A stretch of 64,000 nt of DNA from Daphnia pulex. Its lineage: Eukaryota; Arthropoda; Branchiopoda; Diplostraca; Daphniidae. The DNA lies in the NCBI RefSeq assembly GCF_021134715.1, contig NC_060019.1:5518001-5582000 (forward strand). The letters are read 5' to 3'. The notes below the pieces were generated by a model. It was not told the DNA's origin. It saw only the letters and a list, made by a program, of their open reading frames with translations, and searched no databases. The position numbers were made by a program, and so were the translations under genes. This document shows, in pieces, positions 42,888 through 55,395 of the stretch (the first letter of the stretch is position 1; every line of letters starts with the position of its first letter).

Positions 42888-45800
42888 GTCAAAGAACAGA
42901 CCGGGGAAAAAAGAATTCCGGGATTGTGGGTGCAGTGGTGCACTTGTGGCGCGCAGTGATTGTTGATTGTAGATAACAAAAAAAAGGAGGGGGGGGGGGA
43001 GAAGAAAATGAATGTTAAAGACATACCAAAATAAAATTTACCTTTTTCTTTGGTCGGCGTTGAATAAGCGATTTTCCCACTATTACATTGGCTCCCTCAA
43101 AGTCGACATTGCATGGAGAAGGAGGCCGTTTCAGTATATCCAAATCGTCGATAAAGTCGGACGATTCACCGGGGTCGTAGTCTGGTAGTTTGGTAATTCC
43201 GGAATCGTTGGACTGGAATAGCCAAATAGAAAAGAAATATTGGTAATCAGTTTAAACTGAAGAGAAATGAGTTCTTCCAAGCTTCAATAATTGGGGCACA
43301 ATTCAGGAGAAAGTCCATCGGAGAAATGCGGATCAGTGTTGTTTACTTTCAAAATATTCAACCACGAGAAATAGCGGGTTCCACTTGCGGGATAAAAGCG
43401 TTCCAAGCTGTGGGCTATGGATGCCAAGCAGATCTTTCCAATCACTCAAAACTAGATAGAACTGCTGTATAGCAGCAGAGGGGGGGGGGGGGGAAACAAA
43501 ATAAAGAAAGGGGCTCCACTAACTTTCCCGTAAGCCAATTGAGAAATGGAAACTCAAAATATCCTTACTCGTCATGAATACTAATCAGAATTTTTTCTTA
43601 GACATAAAAATTAAGACGGGAATTGCATCAACATCAACCAAATAAAATAAACCAAATTAAAGCAGTCAGACGAAGAATTTTTAATAAGAAAAAATCCAGT
43701 CATCAGTTCAACCCTAAAATACCTCCGTCTTTTTTTTTTCTTCACGTGATTTACTATTACGGGTCCCACTACTAAACCTGCAACTTGTTGGCTGCTAGCT
43801 TAAATTATGTTAGATCACACCAGATTTTAATAAGAGAATTACGAAAAAAATTATAGGAAACATTCACAGAAATCAACGCGAACATTTAAAATGAATATTC
43901 ACAATCGCCAAAAAACAAAATGAATAACAGCTTTAAAATACCTTTATTTGAATTGAACCAAATTAGAAAAATAAAAAATAAATCGATTCAAATTGAACTG
44001 AATTCGAATATCAAACAAAATCCCAATAGAAGTTTCTATTCTGGAGAAAGATGGAGTAAAAGACAAGACTACCAGTTCAACCATAGATTTGAAAATCTAC
44101 GACTGGATGTATACGTTTTCCTTTGTATATCTTTTTTATGTTGTCTATCCAAAACGATATTCATGTAATCTCAATATCTTTGTAAACTTGTGTACAAAAG
44201 ATAACATGCTTTCTTCATGAGACATCGAATCAACACTAAATTATAGGAGGAAAATGAATGCTAAGCTTTACAATGCTATTATAGTCTAAATGACGTACAC
44301 GTAGCGTAGTCGAAAGAAATTTTGTTGAAATTAGTCTAGAAGAACACAGGAAAACATTGTAAGACAAATATTACCTTGTACACAAGAATTCCTGTCGATC
44401 CACCTTCGTTGCGAATGTGATCGGTTTTTCTTGAAGTGTCGTTGACAAAGTTGAAGACTGTAGTCGTTTCAGACTGATGTGGATTCCATTTCTTGCTCGG
44501 CTGTGTTGCTCCGCTACTGGGCGAATAAGCTCCAAGGATTGCCGTTGTGTTGACTGGCGTACTATTCGATGATTTGGCGATCTGACTACTAGATGAGATG
44601 GCCTTGGCAGCCGACACTACGGTCGCATTCTCTGCAACCTTTTTGTCAACAGGTGGGGGTAGAGAAACGGGGACAAATGCTGCCGGACTGGAGGGCCGGG
44701 CATCAGTTGAAATAACAGGCTCCGATTTAGGAGCGGTCGATCCAGCCAGAGGAGTAGTGGTAGTAGTCTGTTTCGTGCGACCCGCTGTTTGGGATTTGGA
44801 CGCAAAAACGGGTGGACTGGCAGGTTTGGCCGTCGTCTGCGACGGTGCAGGCTCACTCTTGGTTGGCGTTTTGGCGAAACCAAGTGGAACGAGTGGAACG
44901 GCGTTGGGCGACGTCACTAATAAGAGCTCCTCTTTTTTGGAAACGGAATCGACGTCATCCTTGGAGGTCGCCTCTTCGAAAATCACCACCTTCTCGTTTT
45001 GAATGATTGGAGATTTAGGCTGCGGTCGGATGACTCCAACCTGTCGAGATTGTACTGGCCCGATCACAAACGGCGATTTCTCATCTTTCTTCTCGGCGTC
45101 AAAGTTGAAGTTGATGGAAATGCTTTCCTTGTGAATGTTATCCAAAGCGGTTTTCGAGATGATTTTAAGACCATGACCGAGGCCGTGATTTTCAGTCTCT
45201 TTTTTCTCTTTTTTCTCTTTTTTCTCGTCTTCAAATGGATCGACAGGCTCTTTTTGATTGGCGGAAGGGCTGGCCACCGAGACAGGTGGTGGCGTGGAAA
45301 CGAGTTTCGTCAGAGCCGCTGTTCGTTGCATGGACGTGGCTCCGTTAGGCAAAGATTGCACTACACGTGTTTTCTCGATGACTACGGCTGGTTTGGGACT
45401 CAGGACCGGTGGCTTGGGCCCAATCGTCGACGGTTTGGTGATGACGACCGGCTTGATGTCGGGCGAAACCAATTCGGTGATACGAGGCGTGTTGCTGTCT
45501 GACTTTTTCCGTCCCACCGAAGCGGCGCTCTTGTTATTCACCAAGTTGACTTGATTCATCCGATTGATGTTGAATTTCTCAGAGCTCTGATTGGCGGCCG
45601 ACAGCGGTGTTCGGTTGATTCCCGGACCGGCGCTCTGCGACCGCCGAGTGCTCAACACTTTCCGACCGGATCCGCTCTCGAAAATGCGTTTGACTTGGCG
45701 GACCGTGTCCGGAGCGGGCAACTCGGCTTCTTCGACATTGTAGCGACTGTTGGTGGGCAAAGTGCGGCGCGTTTTCGACGATGCGGAAGAAGAAGAAGAG

Positions 45801-48186
45801 GCCGCGGGGGCAGTTGGAGGGGTGACAACAGGCACGTTATTGCTCTTTGTTTCTGCGCTCTTCTCGACAGTTTGAGTGTCGTCTTTCTCGACAATGACAA
45901 TCGCATCTTTAGGCAGGAGCACAGGGACCGGTGGTTTAGGACTCGTTACGGTCGGACTGGGCGGAACTGCAGCCGGTGTTTTGGGCGGTTTCGGCTGCTG
46001 CAGCGGTGACACCACCAAATCATTGACGGAAACGCTTCTCCAGGTCGGCGGTTGTGAAACACAATCGACAGATCGTGTCTTCTTTAGGTCACGAATCTTG
46101 GACGGGCTGGAAGAAGGAGAAGGCGCTGGAGGTGGCTTCGGTTCGGCGGCTTGTGCAGCCACCAGATTCAAAGAAATGGGCCGCTCGTTCTTGGCCCGAC
46201 CGTTGCTGGAACGCACCAAAACGGAGAAATCGCTCTCAGTGGCTGTCGGATGCTGAGGGCCGGAATCTTTGTCGAGCCAGTCTTCCAGGCTGGCCGCTCG
46301 ACGGAGTGACGGCCGACGCGACTCGCCCAAAGGTCTTTCGCGCAGCGTGCGGCTCAGGTAACGTGACTTCAACTTGTTCACAATTCCCGGCCCGTACTGG
46401 AGCTCTTCGTCTTCATTGTCTCGGTTGCCCGACATTCCCTTGAGTGCCTGCAGTCCTCTGGCTGTGATTTTGGTCCGGCTACCCGATGATGACATGTCGA
46501 CTTGAGAAGCGGCCGAGCTCCTCATCCGCGTGTCTTCCACCATGGCCGTTCTGGTCCTGTTGGGTTCCGATAATCGTCTCGTTGGTATCGTCGTCGTTGG
46601 CGGCTGATAATGTGGGATGACGTGCTCGATGAGATTTCCGCTGTTGTTGGCACCATTCACCGAACGAGAGACTGGCACATCAGCGAAGCGACTGGGTGAG
46701 CGACCGCTCACCGATCGCGACTGAGTGGAACTGAAATTCTCAATGGAAGGCAGTTGTTCTCTTGTTGTCGCCCCCAACTGGGCTGCGTTAGATAACGGAG
46801 GCGGGCTGGAGGCGGATTCGGAACCGTGCTGGAGAGCGCCATTCCCTGGCAATGGTCGGGTGCCCAGCATTTTGGCCCCGGGCGGTTCGCCTTCTACCAG
46901 CGGTTCGTAAATCGTTTGCAATGAGGCCACTAGGCCTTTATTCGGGATCCGAAGTCGCTCTCGTGTAGAGTTCTCCAACTCGGCAATACTAGGACTGGCA
47001 GGTGTTACTCGGTTTCCTCCACTCCAGCCTGCAATACGAAAAATAAACACTTTTAGAAAAGAGTTGGGGAATGCAAACAAACAGCAAACAAGCATTTGGC
47101 GTAGATATTTGTACAGGTTGTCATCATAAACAAGTCATCAATTATCAACATTATTTCGACAAATTATTGATTTCTCATCGAGCTATACAGTTGGCATCGG
47201 TTTCGACTTTCGACATTCTACGGGTTGCATAACAGTCTAAGGCAAATGATAACAAGTTAACAACCAAAAAGGAAAGGTAGGGAGGATAAAGACGTTGTAG
47301 GCGCATTGCCTGGCGTGACTGGTCCCGTTATCACCCTAAAATCATTATCTGAAAGATGGCTTGTCTAGCGGCTTCGTTCGCTCCTATGCGTAAACTATAC
47401 GGCGAGAGCCCTTGGCTTAGTCATCAAACAGATGGCGGAAATCTTGAAATCAACTTTTTTGTCTTTCTGTGACGTGATCTCGGTTGCATTAAAAAGATGC
47501 ACGATGGCAACCGGAACCAATATCACATTTGATACAACGCAGTTTGCTATCGACCTCAATACGATATTGCCAGTGGAAATCCTGTGAACCAGTCCGCCAG
47601 TAAAAGGATTCCCCTGCTGGCATAATACAAGTACTAAATACTACGGCGTGAACTGTCCCTTGTCGTATTGATCGCATTTCCCCCCTCCCGTTTCTTTTCG
47701 AGTATTGCAGCGAACCCATGAGTTACATCGTTCGCTTCTTTTTCTCCGAAAGGAATCAGCAATTTGCGCTTCTTTTTGGGGCAACATTGTAGAAATAAAA
47801 GAGCTCTTTTACCTGTCTAGTTATGGTGCACTACGTATTTTCGTTCAAAAGGGTAGGTGGGGGTAATGAAACGAATAAAAAAAGGAAGAAAATGAATAAC
47901 ATAAAAAAAAGCCGTATAGCTCTCAAGGCGTTATTTTGCCATAAGCTCCAGACTAGCTGAACAGTGATGTAAGCCAAAATGAGTGCTGTTTCGCTGAAAT
48001 TAATATATGCGAGATACCTGAATTAACGTTACAAGATCCTAGTCCATTGCTCAGTCTTTTTTTACGAATCAGCTCGCGTTTCCAGACAGGAAGATTAGAC
48101 GTTTCTGAATCACACAGTTCCAAACACATGTTTGCTGACTGGCTAACACAGTCGGGCGAAATATTTCGACAACACACTTCATCCAT
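41166..48186 (-). CDS. Phostensin/taperin-like PP1-binding, actin-associated protein
   Basis: Five coding exons on the minus strand join in phase: 48018-48186, 44375-47028, 43042-43212, 41775-41928 and 41166-41371 (stop TGA at 41166). The product is about 1117 residues. The N-terminus has L-P-V-W-K-R-E-L-I-R-K-K-R (residues 32-44), as at the start of phostensin and taperin. The 884-codon exon is disordered and Ser/Pro-rich, with Y-G-P-G-I-V-N-K-L-K-S-R-Y and V-R-Q-V-K-R-I-F-E islands. Exon 3 carries P-S-P-C-N-V-D-F-E-G-A-N-V-I-V-G-K-S. Exon 4 opens L-N-I-T-F-N (an RVxF-like PP1 site, residues 1000-1003) and F-E-Y-P-S-E, the PP1-regulatory signature. Family members bring PP1 to actin structures. 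The exon 1/2 joint is inferred from phase and domain order; a spliced 5' UTR is possible. Confidence 0.75.
42850..42890. repeat. Poly-A/T homopolymer in intron 4 of the taperin-like gene
   Basis: An uninterrupted run of about 34 A at 42853-42886 in intron 4. It is a simple repeat, with a second G/A-rich run at about 42978-43006. Confidence 0.9.
43213..44374 (-). other. Large intron 3 of the taperin-like gene
   Basis: Intron between the 884-codon exon and exon 3. It holds a poly-G run (about 43480-43493) and AT-rich DNA. The 82-codon plus-strand frame at 43920-44168 has no domain. No further coding exon is needed for phase. Confidence 0.5.
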
Positions 48187-48706
48187 GACTACTGCCGTCT
48201 TTCCTGATTCGCTCGAAATCCAAGTTATCTAAACGTAACTTGGAGATTTCACTGAAAACTGAATCAAAATCTTTCTCCAGATGCAGGAATACAACTCTCC
48301 ACTTTCCAACGTCTGAAGCCAAACTGAAGAAGAGCAACGGGACTTAAAACAACTCTCAACAAAACACAAACGGAATGGACATAGTAAATGCACGCATGAC
48401 TGTTGCGGACAAGGCGTTCTCCCCGCGGTGTCCGTGGCGTTGGGAAGCATCGTGTACAAAAAGGGCTAGAAACCTTTTCGAGTGCATTGCCTCCGATGAA
48501 CGCCATGTGGGAAAGACTTGGCTTCATAAACAAAGCATTTACCTTACCCCTTCATTACCCTTTTTCTTTCTCATCTAACTGTTTCATTGCCCTTTCGGGG
48601 ATGCAACAATAACAAAAAATCAATTAGGCAAATGTTAGCTCGGTCATTAAAGACCGTTTGATCGTGACCTGCAAGTCAGGGTAAGTCAAATTCCTGGTGG
48701 TGATTT

Positions 48707-48752
<46 letters not shown>

Positions 48753-50099
48753 TGATGGTTGTGATATTCCTTATTTGAATATATAGGGTTTGCAGCATGT
48801 GTTCTATTGATGGAAAATCTAAGCATATTTCTTCTGACTAAATTCTAAAAAGACATCTTCATTAGGCTACAATGCTGAATCATCACCAGGAAGCACTTGT
48901 GTTCCCTGCTTTGCATGCCAACCAAAACAACACAAAATCAATGATGAAAATATTTCAATTCCAATATTACCATGTCTAATGTACATGTTTCTAGACAACC
49001 ATCTGAGTAAATTCATTGCTGAAATATATCCAGAGGCTATGTTTCAAAAAAGAATTCAGAATAAAACATGTGAACTGTCAGAATGTTATGTCTTGTACGT
49101 TGAATGCTTTCCATGTACACTTTTCAAGTAGCATGAGAGATTTGTTTTTAAGAGTCCAAAATGTGTTATATTCTAGAATCAACAATCAAACAAAGCAAAT
49201 TTCTCTAAAAACCTATAATATATTCAAACAACTGATGAAAATAGGCCTATTTCTGTGAAAAGACAAAAAGGAAAGTGTCAGAAATGTTAGTAAGGTGTTC
49301 AGAAAACCACTTATTTAGAACTACAAGAGCTGAAAATGAAACTAAAATTAACTTGTTAAAAAACAAAAACATTTTAGCAATAAATTTCAAACTTACCTAA
49401 AAAATTGGGTGTTAACCAAAAGTTCTTGTTGTGTTGAAGGATGTCCAAGGACAACACTTAATGAGCACGTTCAAAATGGCTTGACAGATCTAGTAGAATC
49501 TATAACTTTAATTTAATTTTTTTTTTCAAAGAATATTGAATTGTTGACAGGCGAAAAACCGCCATGACACTACAGTAGTAGTGGACTAAAACGCAAACCG
49601 CCCAGTTAGCCAAGTGCATACGGCTGTTATGGGTGCAAATAATTAATAATCTCTCATTCCTTAAGTCTTTCGTATCACTTGTAACTATACTTCTTCTTGC
49701 TTACAAAATTTTAAAAGAATATTACGCCATCATAATCTACTATTGTGCATTTATTATTATTAAAATTAAGGCGTTGGTTTTTTGTATTTATTTTTTAGAC
49801 ATTGCAGTTAAATACGATTCCCGTAGATGGCTGTACCAAAGTAACCACTGGCATGTGAGGCCGTTGGCCTTCTTCGTCGTTCTTTTGAGAACCTTGAGAA
49901 GCTGGTCAGCTGTGGAATCGCCTTGCACAAGAGCGAGATAACTAAACAAGTCGACAAAATATTTTGAAGAAGCTAGAAGGCGTAACAGAGCTCAGCTCAT
50001 CCCTTGAGTCTGTATCGAGTGGACGTGTCAAACGTAGAAAAAAGGAATTTGACGTCATTTCTCTAACAGATATTACACCTTTTGGAGTTCTGGAGCAAA
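48187..50099. promoter_or_regulatory. Divergent intergenic region between taperin-like and IRP1 genes
   Basis: The two genes start back to back (48186 minus, 50100 plus), so both promoters must lie here. On the minus strand an acceptor-like TTACGTTTAG before 48230 and a donor-like TTTTTTAG|GTAAGT near 49396 would fit a spliced 5' UTR of the taperin-like gene. A T-run of about 40 bases lies at 48711-48750. TGACGTCA-like sequence (GACGTCATTT) is at 50051. Promoter elements were not proved. Confidence 0.4.
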
Positions 50100-50110
50100 A
50101 TGGAGAATAG
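49856..50110 (+). pseudogene. Coding-like relic upstream of and overlapping the IRP1 start
   Basis: Plus-strand frames here read like coding sequence: R-R-S-F-E-N-L-E-K-L-V-S-C-G-I-A-L-H-K, Q-V-D-K-I-F, then after two shifts S-G-R-V-K-R-R-K-K-E-F-D-V-I-S-L-T-D-I-T and F-G-V-L-E-Q-N-G-E, ending at a TAG that overlaps the IRP1 first exon. The parent protein is not recognised. It may be the broken 3' end of an older gene fused to the IRP1 promoter. Confidence 0.3.
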
Positions 50111-53100
50111 AGGTGAAGTTTAATTTAACTCTTTGCAATATCACGAAATTTTAAAGAAAAGTAATATCTTTCAGATATGGCAAATCCATATAATACTGTC
50201 AAGTGTACACTGTCTGTCAATGACAAAGCATATTCTTACTTCAATCTCCGAAGCGTTGACCCAGAAAAATACGGTAAATTTCAATCATGTCTTTTTCATG
50301 GCTTGCATACTCAACTTTTTAGTCGCTGTTAAACATGTTAATTTCATTTAACAAGTCCAGTTAATATTGTCATGGTTGTGTATATTTTTAATTCAGATAA
50401 ATTGCCCTTTTCTATCCGAATTTTACTTGAGTCTGGAGTTCGGAATTGTGATGGTTTTCACATTACCAAAGAAGATGTTGAAAAGATATATAACTGGGAA
50501 CTTCATCAAAAGAGTGAAGAGACAATTGAGGTTTCATTCAAACCTTCTAGAGTTATCTTACAAGATTTCACTGGGGTTCCTGCTCTCGTGGATTTTGCTG
50601 CCATGAGAGATGCTGTAAATCAATTTGGGGGAAACCCTTTGACCATCAATCCAATATGCCCTGCAGACCTGGTGATTGATCACTCAGTTCAAGTTGACTT
50701 TTCCCGCAGGTAAGCAGCATTTTCTACAAAGACCACAGTTGTAAAAAAAAAAAAATGGGTTGTTTCTTAAATTGACTCTAATTTAATGAGACACTTAAAA
50801 ATTTCATTGTGGATCACTTTTAGAATTTCATTGGTCAAATACTTCCTCATAATAATGATGCAGTTCAATATTGTTTTAAAATTACTTTTGGGGCATTTTG
50901 CGTGACTGCTGTGGTTTTGGTCTAGTTTACTGTTATTGATGCATAATTTTATTGATTACTTAACTTTAACAACTTGCTTCTGAAATTCTCTCAGAAATCA
51001 CAATTGAATATGTGTTGGAAATGTTGAGGTTTAATTGTCAATCATACAATACCAATCATACATGGTCACATTCAGTGCAAAAGACACAGCAGCAGCTACA
51101 GACTTCGGATGCCCGCCCACTCAGCGAGTTCTAGATTTAGAAGACACTCCGGCTTACGGTAGCTTGATGTCTCATGCGGCACGCCATCGCTTACCAGTTT
51201 TCGTAAATCTGAAAGTCGACTCTTCGAATACCAATGATACGATTGGTGGGCGGGGCACTCCTCATTGGACTGGTGAGATGGCGAATCGTACCACGAAATC
51301 TTGTCATTCTATCGAACAATCACCGGCTTTTACCAGAAGTGTGAACAAAGGATCGGGATCTAGTGTTCTACGAAGACGTGTCTCGCCTATTCCGACTATG
51401 TGTGGACATCATTGCGATGGCGTGACCTGCTTGCTCTCCGCGGCGAGCGTCATCGAAGCCCCGTGTCTTAAAGTCGAAGAAACCAAAAAAAACCTTGACA
51501 AATGTCTCAGTTTGTCGGGAATCCCGATTCCGGACCGACTTTGCCAGACTTTGACGGACCGACTTTGCCCGTTCCATCACATTCCCTCTTTGTGGTTAGT
51601 TCCACGTTCTTTTATGATATCACCTCCGTCAAAGTGTATTTTCGTCAAAGCAGTCGATGTGAATGAGCGTTCATTGAAATCGTGTTTGAAATTTGATGAT
51701 CGCCGAGCTTGAAGGAATGGAATATATGTCCAGGCAGATTACATATGCGATATATTTCCGCGTTCCCTGTTCAATTAACTGGCATGTTGTTATGATTTCA
51801 AGTACTTCTGGCGCTCACGGGAAAAATTGTGTACTTCATTATTATCAGTGTTTTGTTTTTCCTTTTTTTTTTTCTTTTTTAATTCATTCAAATAGTCAAA
51901 TACCTCCGTATTCTCCGTATTTTCATAGTCGTGTTAAACCAATTAATACACGTCACATTTCTAATGTTTTTAGGTCAGACGCGTTGGAGAAAAATCAAGA
52001 TTTGGAGTTTGAACGCAACAAGGAGCGTTTCGCCTTCTTGAAAGTATTTTCTTGCCATTTTTGCCATTATTCGCTGCCATACTAACATTGGTCATACTCT
52101 TCTTTTTGCTAGTGGGGTGCTCAAAGCTTCAAGAATATGATCGTAGTTCCGCCGGGATCGGGCATCGTTCATCAAGTGAACTTGGAATATCTCGCTCGCG
52201 TTGTCTTCGACAAAGATGGCCTTCTTTATCCCGACTCGGTTGTTGGAACAGATTCGCATACGACCATGATTAACGGGTTAGGAGTCGTCGGATGGGGAGT
52301 TGGAGGCATTGAAGCTGAAGCGGTTATGCTAGGTTTTTACCCTAACTGTTAAAGATCTACTTGTTTACTTGTTTCTACAAATCTATTTTCATTGAATTGC
52401 GTGCAGGACAAGCTATTTCAATGGTTTTGCCTCAGGTCATTGGATACCGGATTACTGGGCATTTGAGCCAATTGGCTACATCCACTGATGTTGTCCTGAC
52501 TGTATGTACAACGATAAAGTAAATGTGTATTCTTTTCAATGTAATTGACGTGCAATTTTCTGTTGTAGGTCACGAAACATCTCCGCCAGGTTGTTATACA
52601 AATTTTTATGGGTCCTTGCATCAATTTGATATATTAAACAATAATGTATTGACGTAGGTTGGCGTGGTCGGCAAGTTTGTGGAATTTTTCGGGCCTGGTG
52701 TTAATGAACTGTCAATTGCCGACCGTGCGTAATTTTTCTTGTTTTTGCTGTCGTGTGCAGTTCTTCTTTATTAATTTATGTTTTCTGTAGGTGCAACGAT
52801 CAGTAACATGTGCCCTGAATATGGAGCAACAGTTGGTTATTTTCCCGTTGACGAGAAAACAATCGCATACCTACGGCAGACGAGTAATTTATCATGGCAC
52901 TTTTCTCTGTCAATATTTTTACTGAAAAATCTAATTTTGTTTTCCTCCTAAGACCGATCGGCGGAACAAGTTGCTTACGTTGAATCATATATGAAGGCTG
53001 CCAGCATGTTCAGAGATTTTAATAACAGTGCTCAGGATCCCGTTTTTACTCAAATTTACGAACTTGATCTGAGCACAGTCGTTCCATCACTCTCTGGTCC

Positions 53101-55395
53101 TAAGCGTCCACAAGATCGTATTGCTCAATCAGACTTCAAATTAGACTTCAGTCAATGCTTAAGTAGTAAGGTAGGTGTTGTGCAATTTCTCTTTTCTTTG
53201 CAGAAATGTGTAAAAGGTTTCGTTATTATTTACATTAGGTTGGTTTCAAAGGATTCGGTATTGCGGAAGAAAAGTTGAACGCGAGCGCATCTTTTGAATA
53301 TGAAGGATCAACGTATACTCTTCGGCATGGTTCCGTGGTTATTGCCGCAATAACGAGCTGCACTAATACCAGTAATCCATCTGTTATGCTGGGGGCCGGT
53401 AAGTCAAACGTGTTTTCATTCATATATTCAAACATTAAACTCGATGTTTCCCTCCTCCACCTCCAGGGCTTTTGGCCAAAAAAGCTGTTGAAGCGGGATT
53501 AGAGGTTGCACCTTATATAAAGACGTCGTTATCTCCTGGGAGTGGTGTTGTCACGTACTACTTGAAGGAGTCGGGAGTTATTCCGGCTTTAGAAAAACTA
53601 GGATTCAATATTGTTGGAGTAAGATATTTGATCGGCTTCTTATAAAATAGCGAACGAGTAACAATTAATTTTATTAGTATGGATGTATGACTTGCATCGG
53701 AAATAGTGGTCCGCTTCCTGAATCCGTAGTGGAAGCTATTGAGAAGAACGACCTGGTATGCTGCGGTATTTTGTCCGGCAACCGGAATTTCGAAGGCAGG
53801 ATACATCCAAATACTCGAGCTAACTATCTAGCGTCTCCATTGTTAGTCGTGGCATATGCCATCGCAGGTAAAATCTTAAATAAGTAAAAGTTTAATTCAA
53901 ATGATATTAAATATGCAATTATTTAGGGACGGTTGATATTGACTTTGAAATTCAGCCGCTCGGTTATTCTCCGGATAATAGGCCCGTCTTTTTACGAGAC
54001 ATTTATCCAACCCGGAAAGAAATCCAAGCTGTCGAACAGCAGTTCGTTATTCCTGCCATGTTTCAGCAAGTCTATTCTCGTATCACTAAAGGAAGTGACT
54101 CATGGAACAAGCTTGAAGCTCCCCAATACGATCTTTATCCATGGAATGAATCTTCGACGTACATTAAAAAACCACCATTTTTTGACGACATGACCAAGGA
54201 CATTCCTTCGATCCAGAGTATTAAAGAAGCTCATGCTCTGCTTTTTCTGGGCGACTCTGTTACAACCGATCACATTTCTCCGGTATTTCATAGAGTTTCT
54301 AAATTTTGTTGTAATAGGTACCATTAAAGAACAATTGTTTATAGGCTGGCAGCATTGCACGCAATAGCCCTGCTGCTCGATATTTAGCTGCTCGCGGGTA
54401 AAAATTCAATGTTTATTTCACTATATCAAGGTGATTGTAAATTGTAATAACATTTTCATGGGTACCCATGCCATATTTAGGTTGTCTCCGCGAGAATTCA
54501 ATTCGTATGGAGCTCGTCGCGGAAACGATGAAATCATGGCTCGTGGAACTTTTGCAAACATTCGTCTAATTAATAATTTAGTGTCCAAACCTGGTCCGCG
54601 CACTATTCACATTCCATCAGGAGAAGAAATGGACATATTCGATGCTGCCGAGCGCTATCGTAAAGATAAATGCAATTTAATTGTTTTAGCGGGAAAAGAA
54701 TACGGTACGGGCTCTTCCCGCGATTGGGCAGCAAAAGGTCCATGGAAACTTGGAATAACTGGTATGCCATAGATTCTCAAATCTCAAATAATTGTTTAAT
54801 AGTTCATCTGACATTGAATTGTGCATGGTAGCCGTTATTGCGGAATCTTTTGAGCGGATCCATCGATCGAATTTAGTTGGAATGGGGATCCTCCCATTGC
54901 AATTTCTTGAGGGACAGCAAGCCAAATCTCTTGGTCTCACTGGAAGGGAAAAATTTACTATCAATATTCACGCCGATATTAAACCGGGCCAATTAGTTGA
55001 AGTTCAGGTACTGTTTTAAATTTTCATTATTTTTTTGTTTGTTTTTTTGGGGGGTGGGGGGGGGTGTTCGTTTGTTTTTTGTTTTTGTTCTTTTGTTTTT
55101 GTTCTCTTGTTTGTTTTTTGTTGCTTTTTTTTTAAATTGCTTTTTGTTTTGCTTTACATTTGCATGTAAACCAAAATACGACTTTATAATTTTTATTTAT
55201 AATTTTTACATTTATAACAGGTTGGTGAAAGTGGCAGTTTTCAGACACAGCTGAGAATTGATACTGAAGTGGAACTTGCCTATTTCATAAACAGAGGTAA
55301 GATAAGTATAACATTGCTAATAAATGACCTTTAGTCTAATTCATCTTTTCTTGAACCTAGGCATTCTAAACTATATGGTTAGAAAGCTTGCCTGA
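50100..55395 (+). CDS. Iron regulatory protein 1 / cytosolic aconitate hydratase
   Basis: Nineteen coding exons give an open frame of about 895 residues (human IRP1 has 889): 50100-50112, 50175-50273, 50397-50709, 51974-52043, 52113-52332, 52407-52501, 52569-52589, 52658-52724, 52791-52883, 52953-53170, 53239-53398, 53467-53618, 53678-53867, 53927-54282, 54345-54397, 54481-54761, 54832-55007, 55221-55296 and 55361-55395. All borders are GT/AG. The three cluster-binding cysteines are kept (S-C-T-N-T at 53359; G-C-M-T-C-I-G at 53684 and 53693), as are [13 protein letters not shown] and the RNA-contact region S-G-N-R-N-F-E-G-R. With a 4Fe-4S cluster the enzyme isomerises citrate and isocitrate in the cytosol; without it, family members bind iron-responsive elements. 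The swivel domain ([14 protein letters not shown]) ends the protein with Y-M-V-R-K-L-A. The two-codon-plus first exon is inferred from phase. It is the IRP1 branch rather than mitochondrial aconitase, judged by length and sequence. Confidence 0.93.
50710..51973 (+). other. Intron 3 of IRP1 (1.26 kb) with a 225-codon open frame
   Basis: By far the longest intron of the gene (the others are mostly 60-220 bp). It contains a plus-strand open frame at 51035-51712 starting M-S-I-I-Q-Y-Q-S and carrying [21 protein letters not shown], a Cys-rich H-H-C-D-G-V-T-C-L stretch, and a short [13 protein letters not shown] repeat. It is more GC-rich than the flanking intron. No domain is recognised. It may be an inserted sequence or the relic of a nested gene. 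Confidence 0.55.

Noticed and set aside
44598..46443. Several plus-strand open frames of 100-170 codons
   Set aside because: They lie opposite the 884-codon exon of the taperin-like gene and show only the shadow composition (Gly/Arg/Val-rich) of its antisense.
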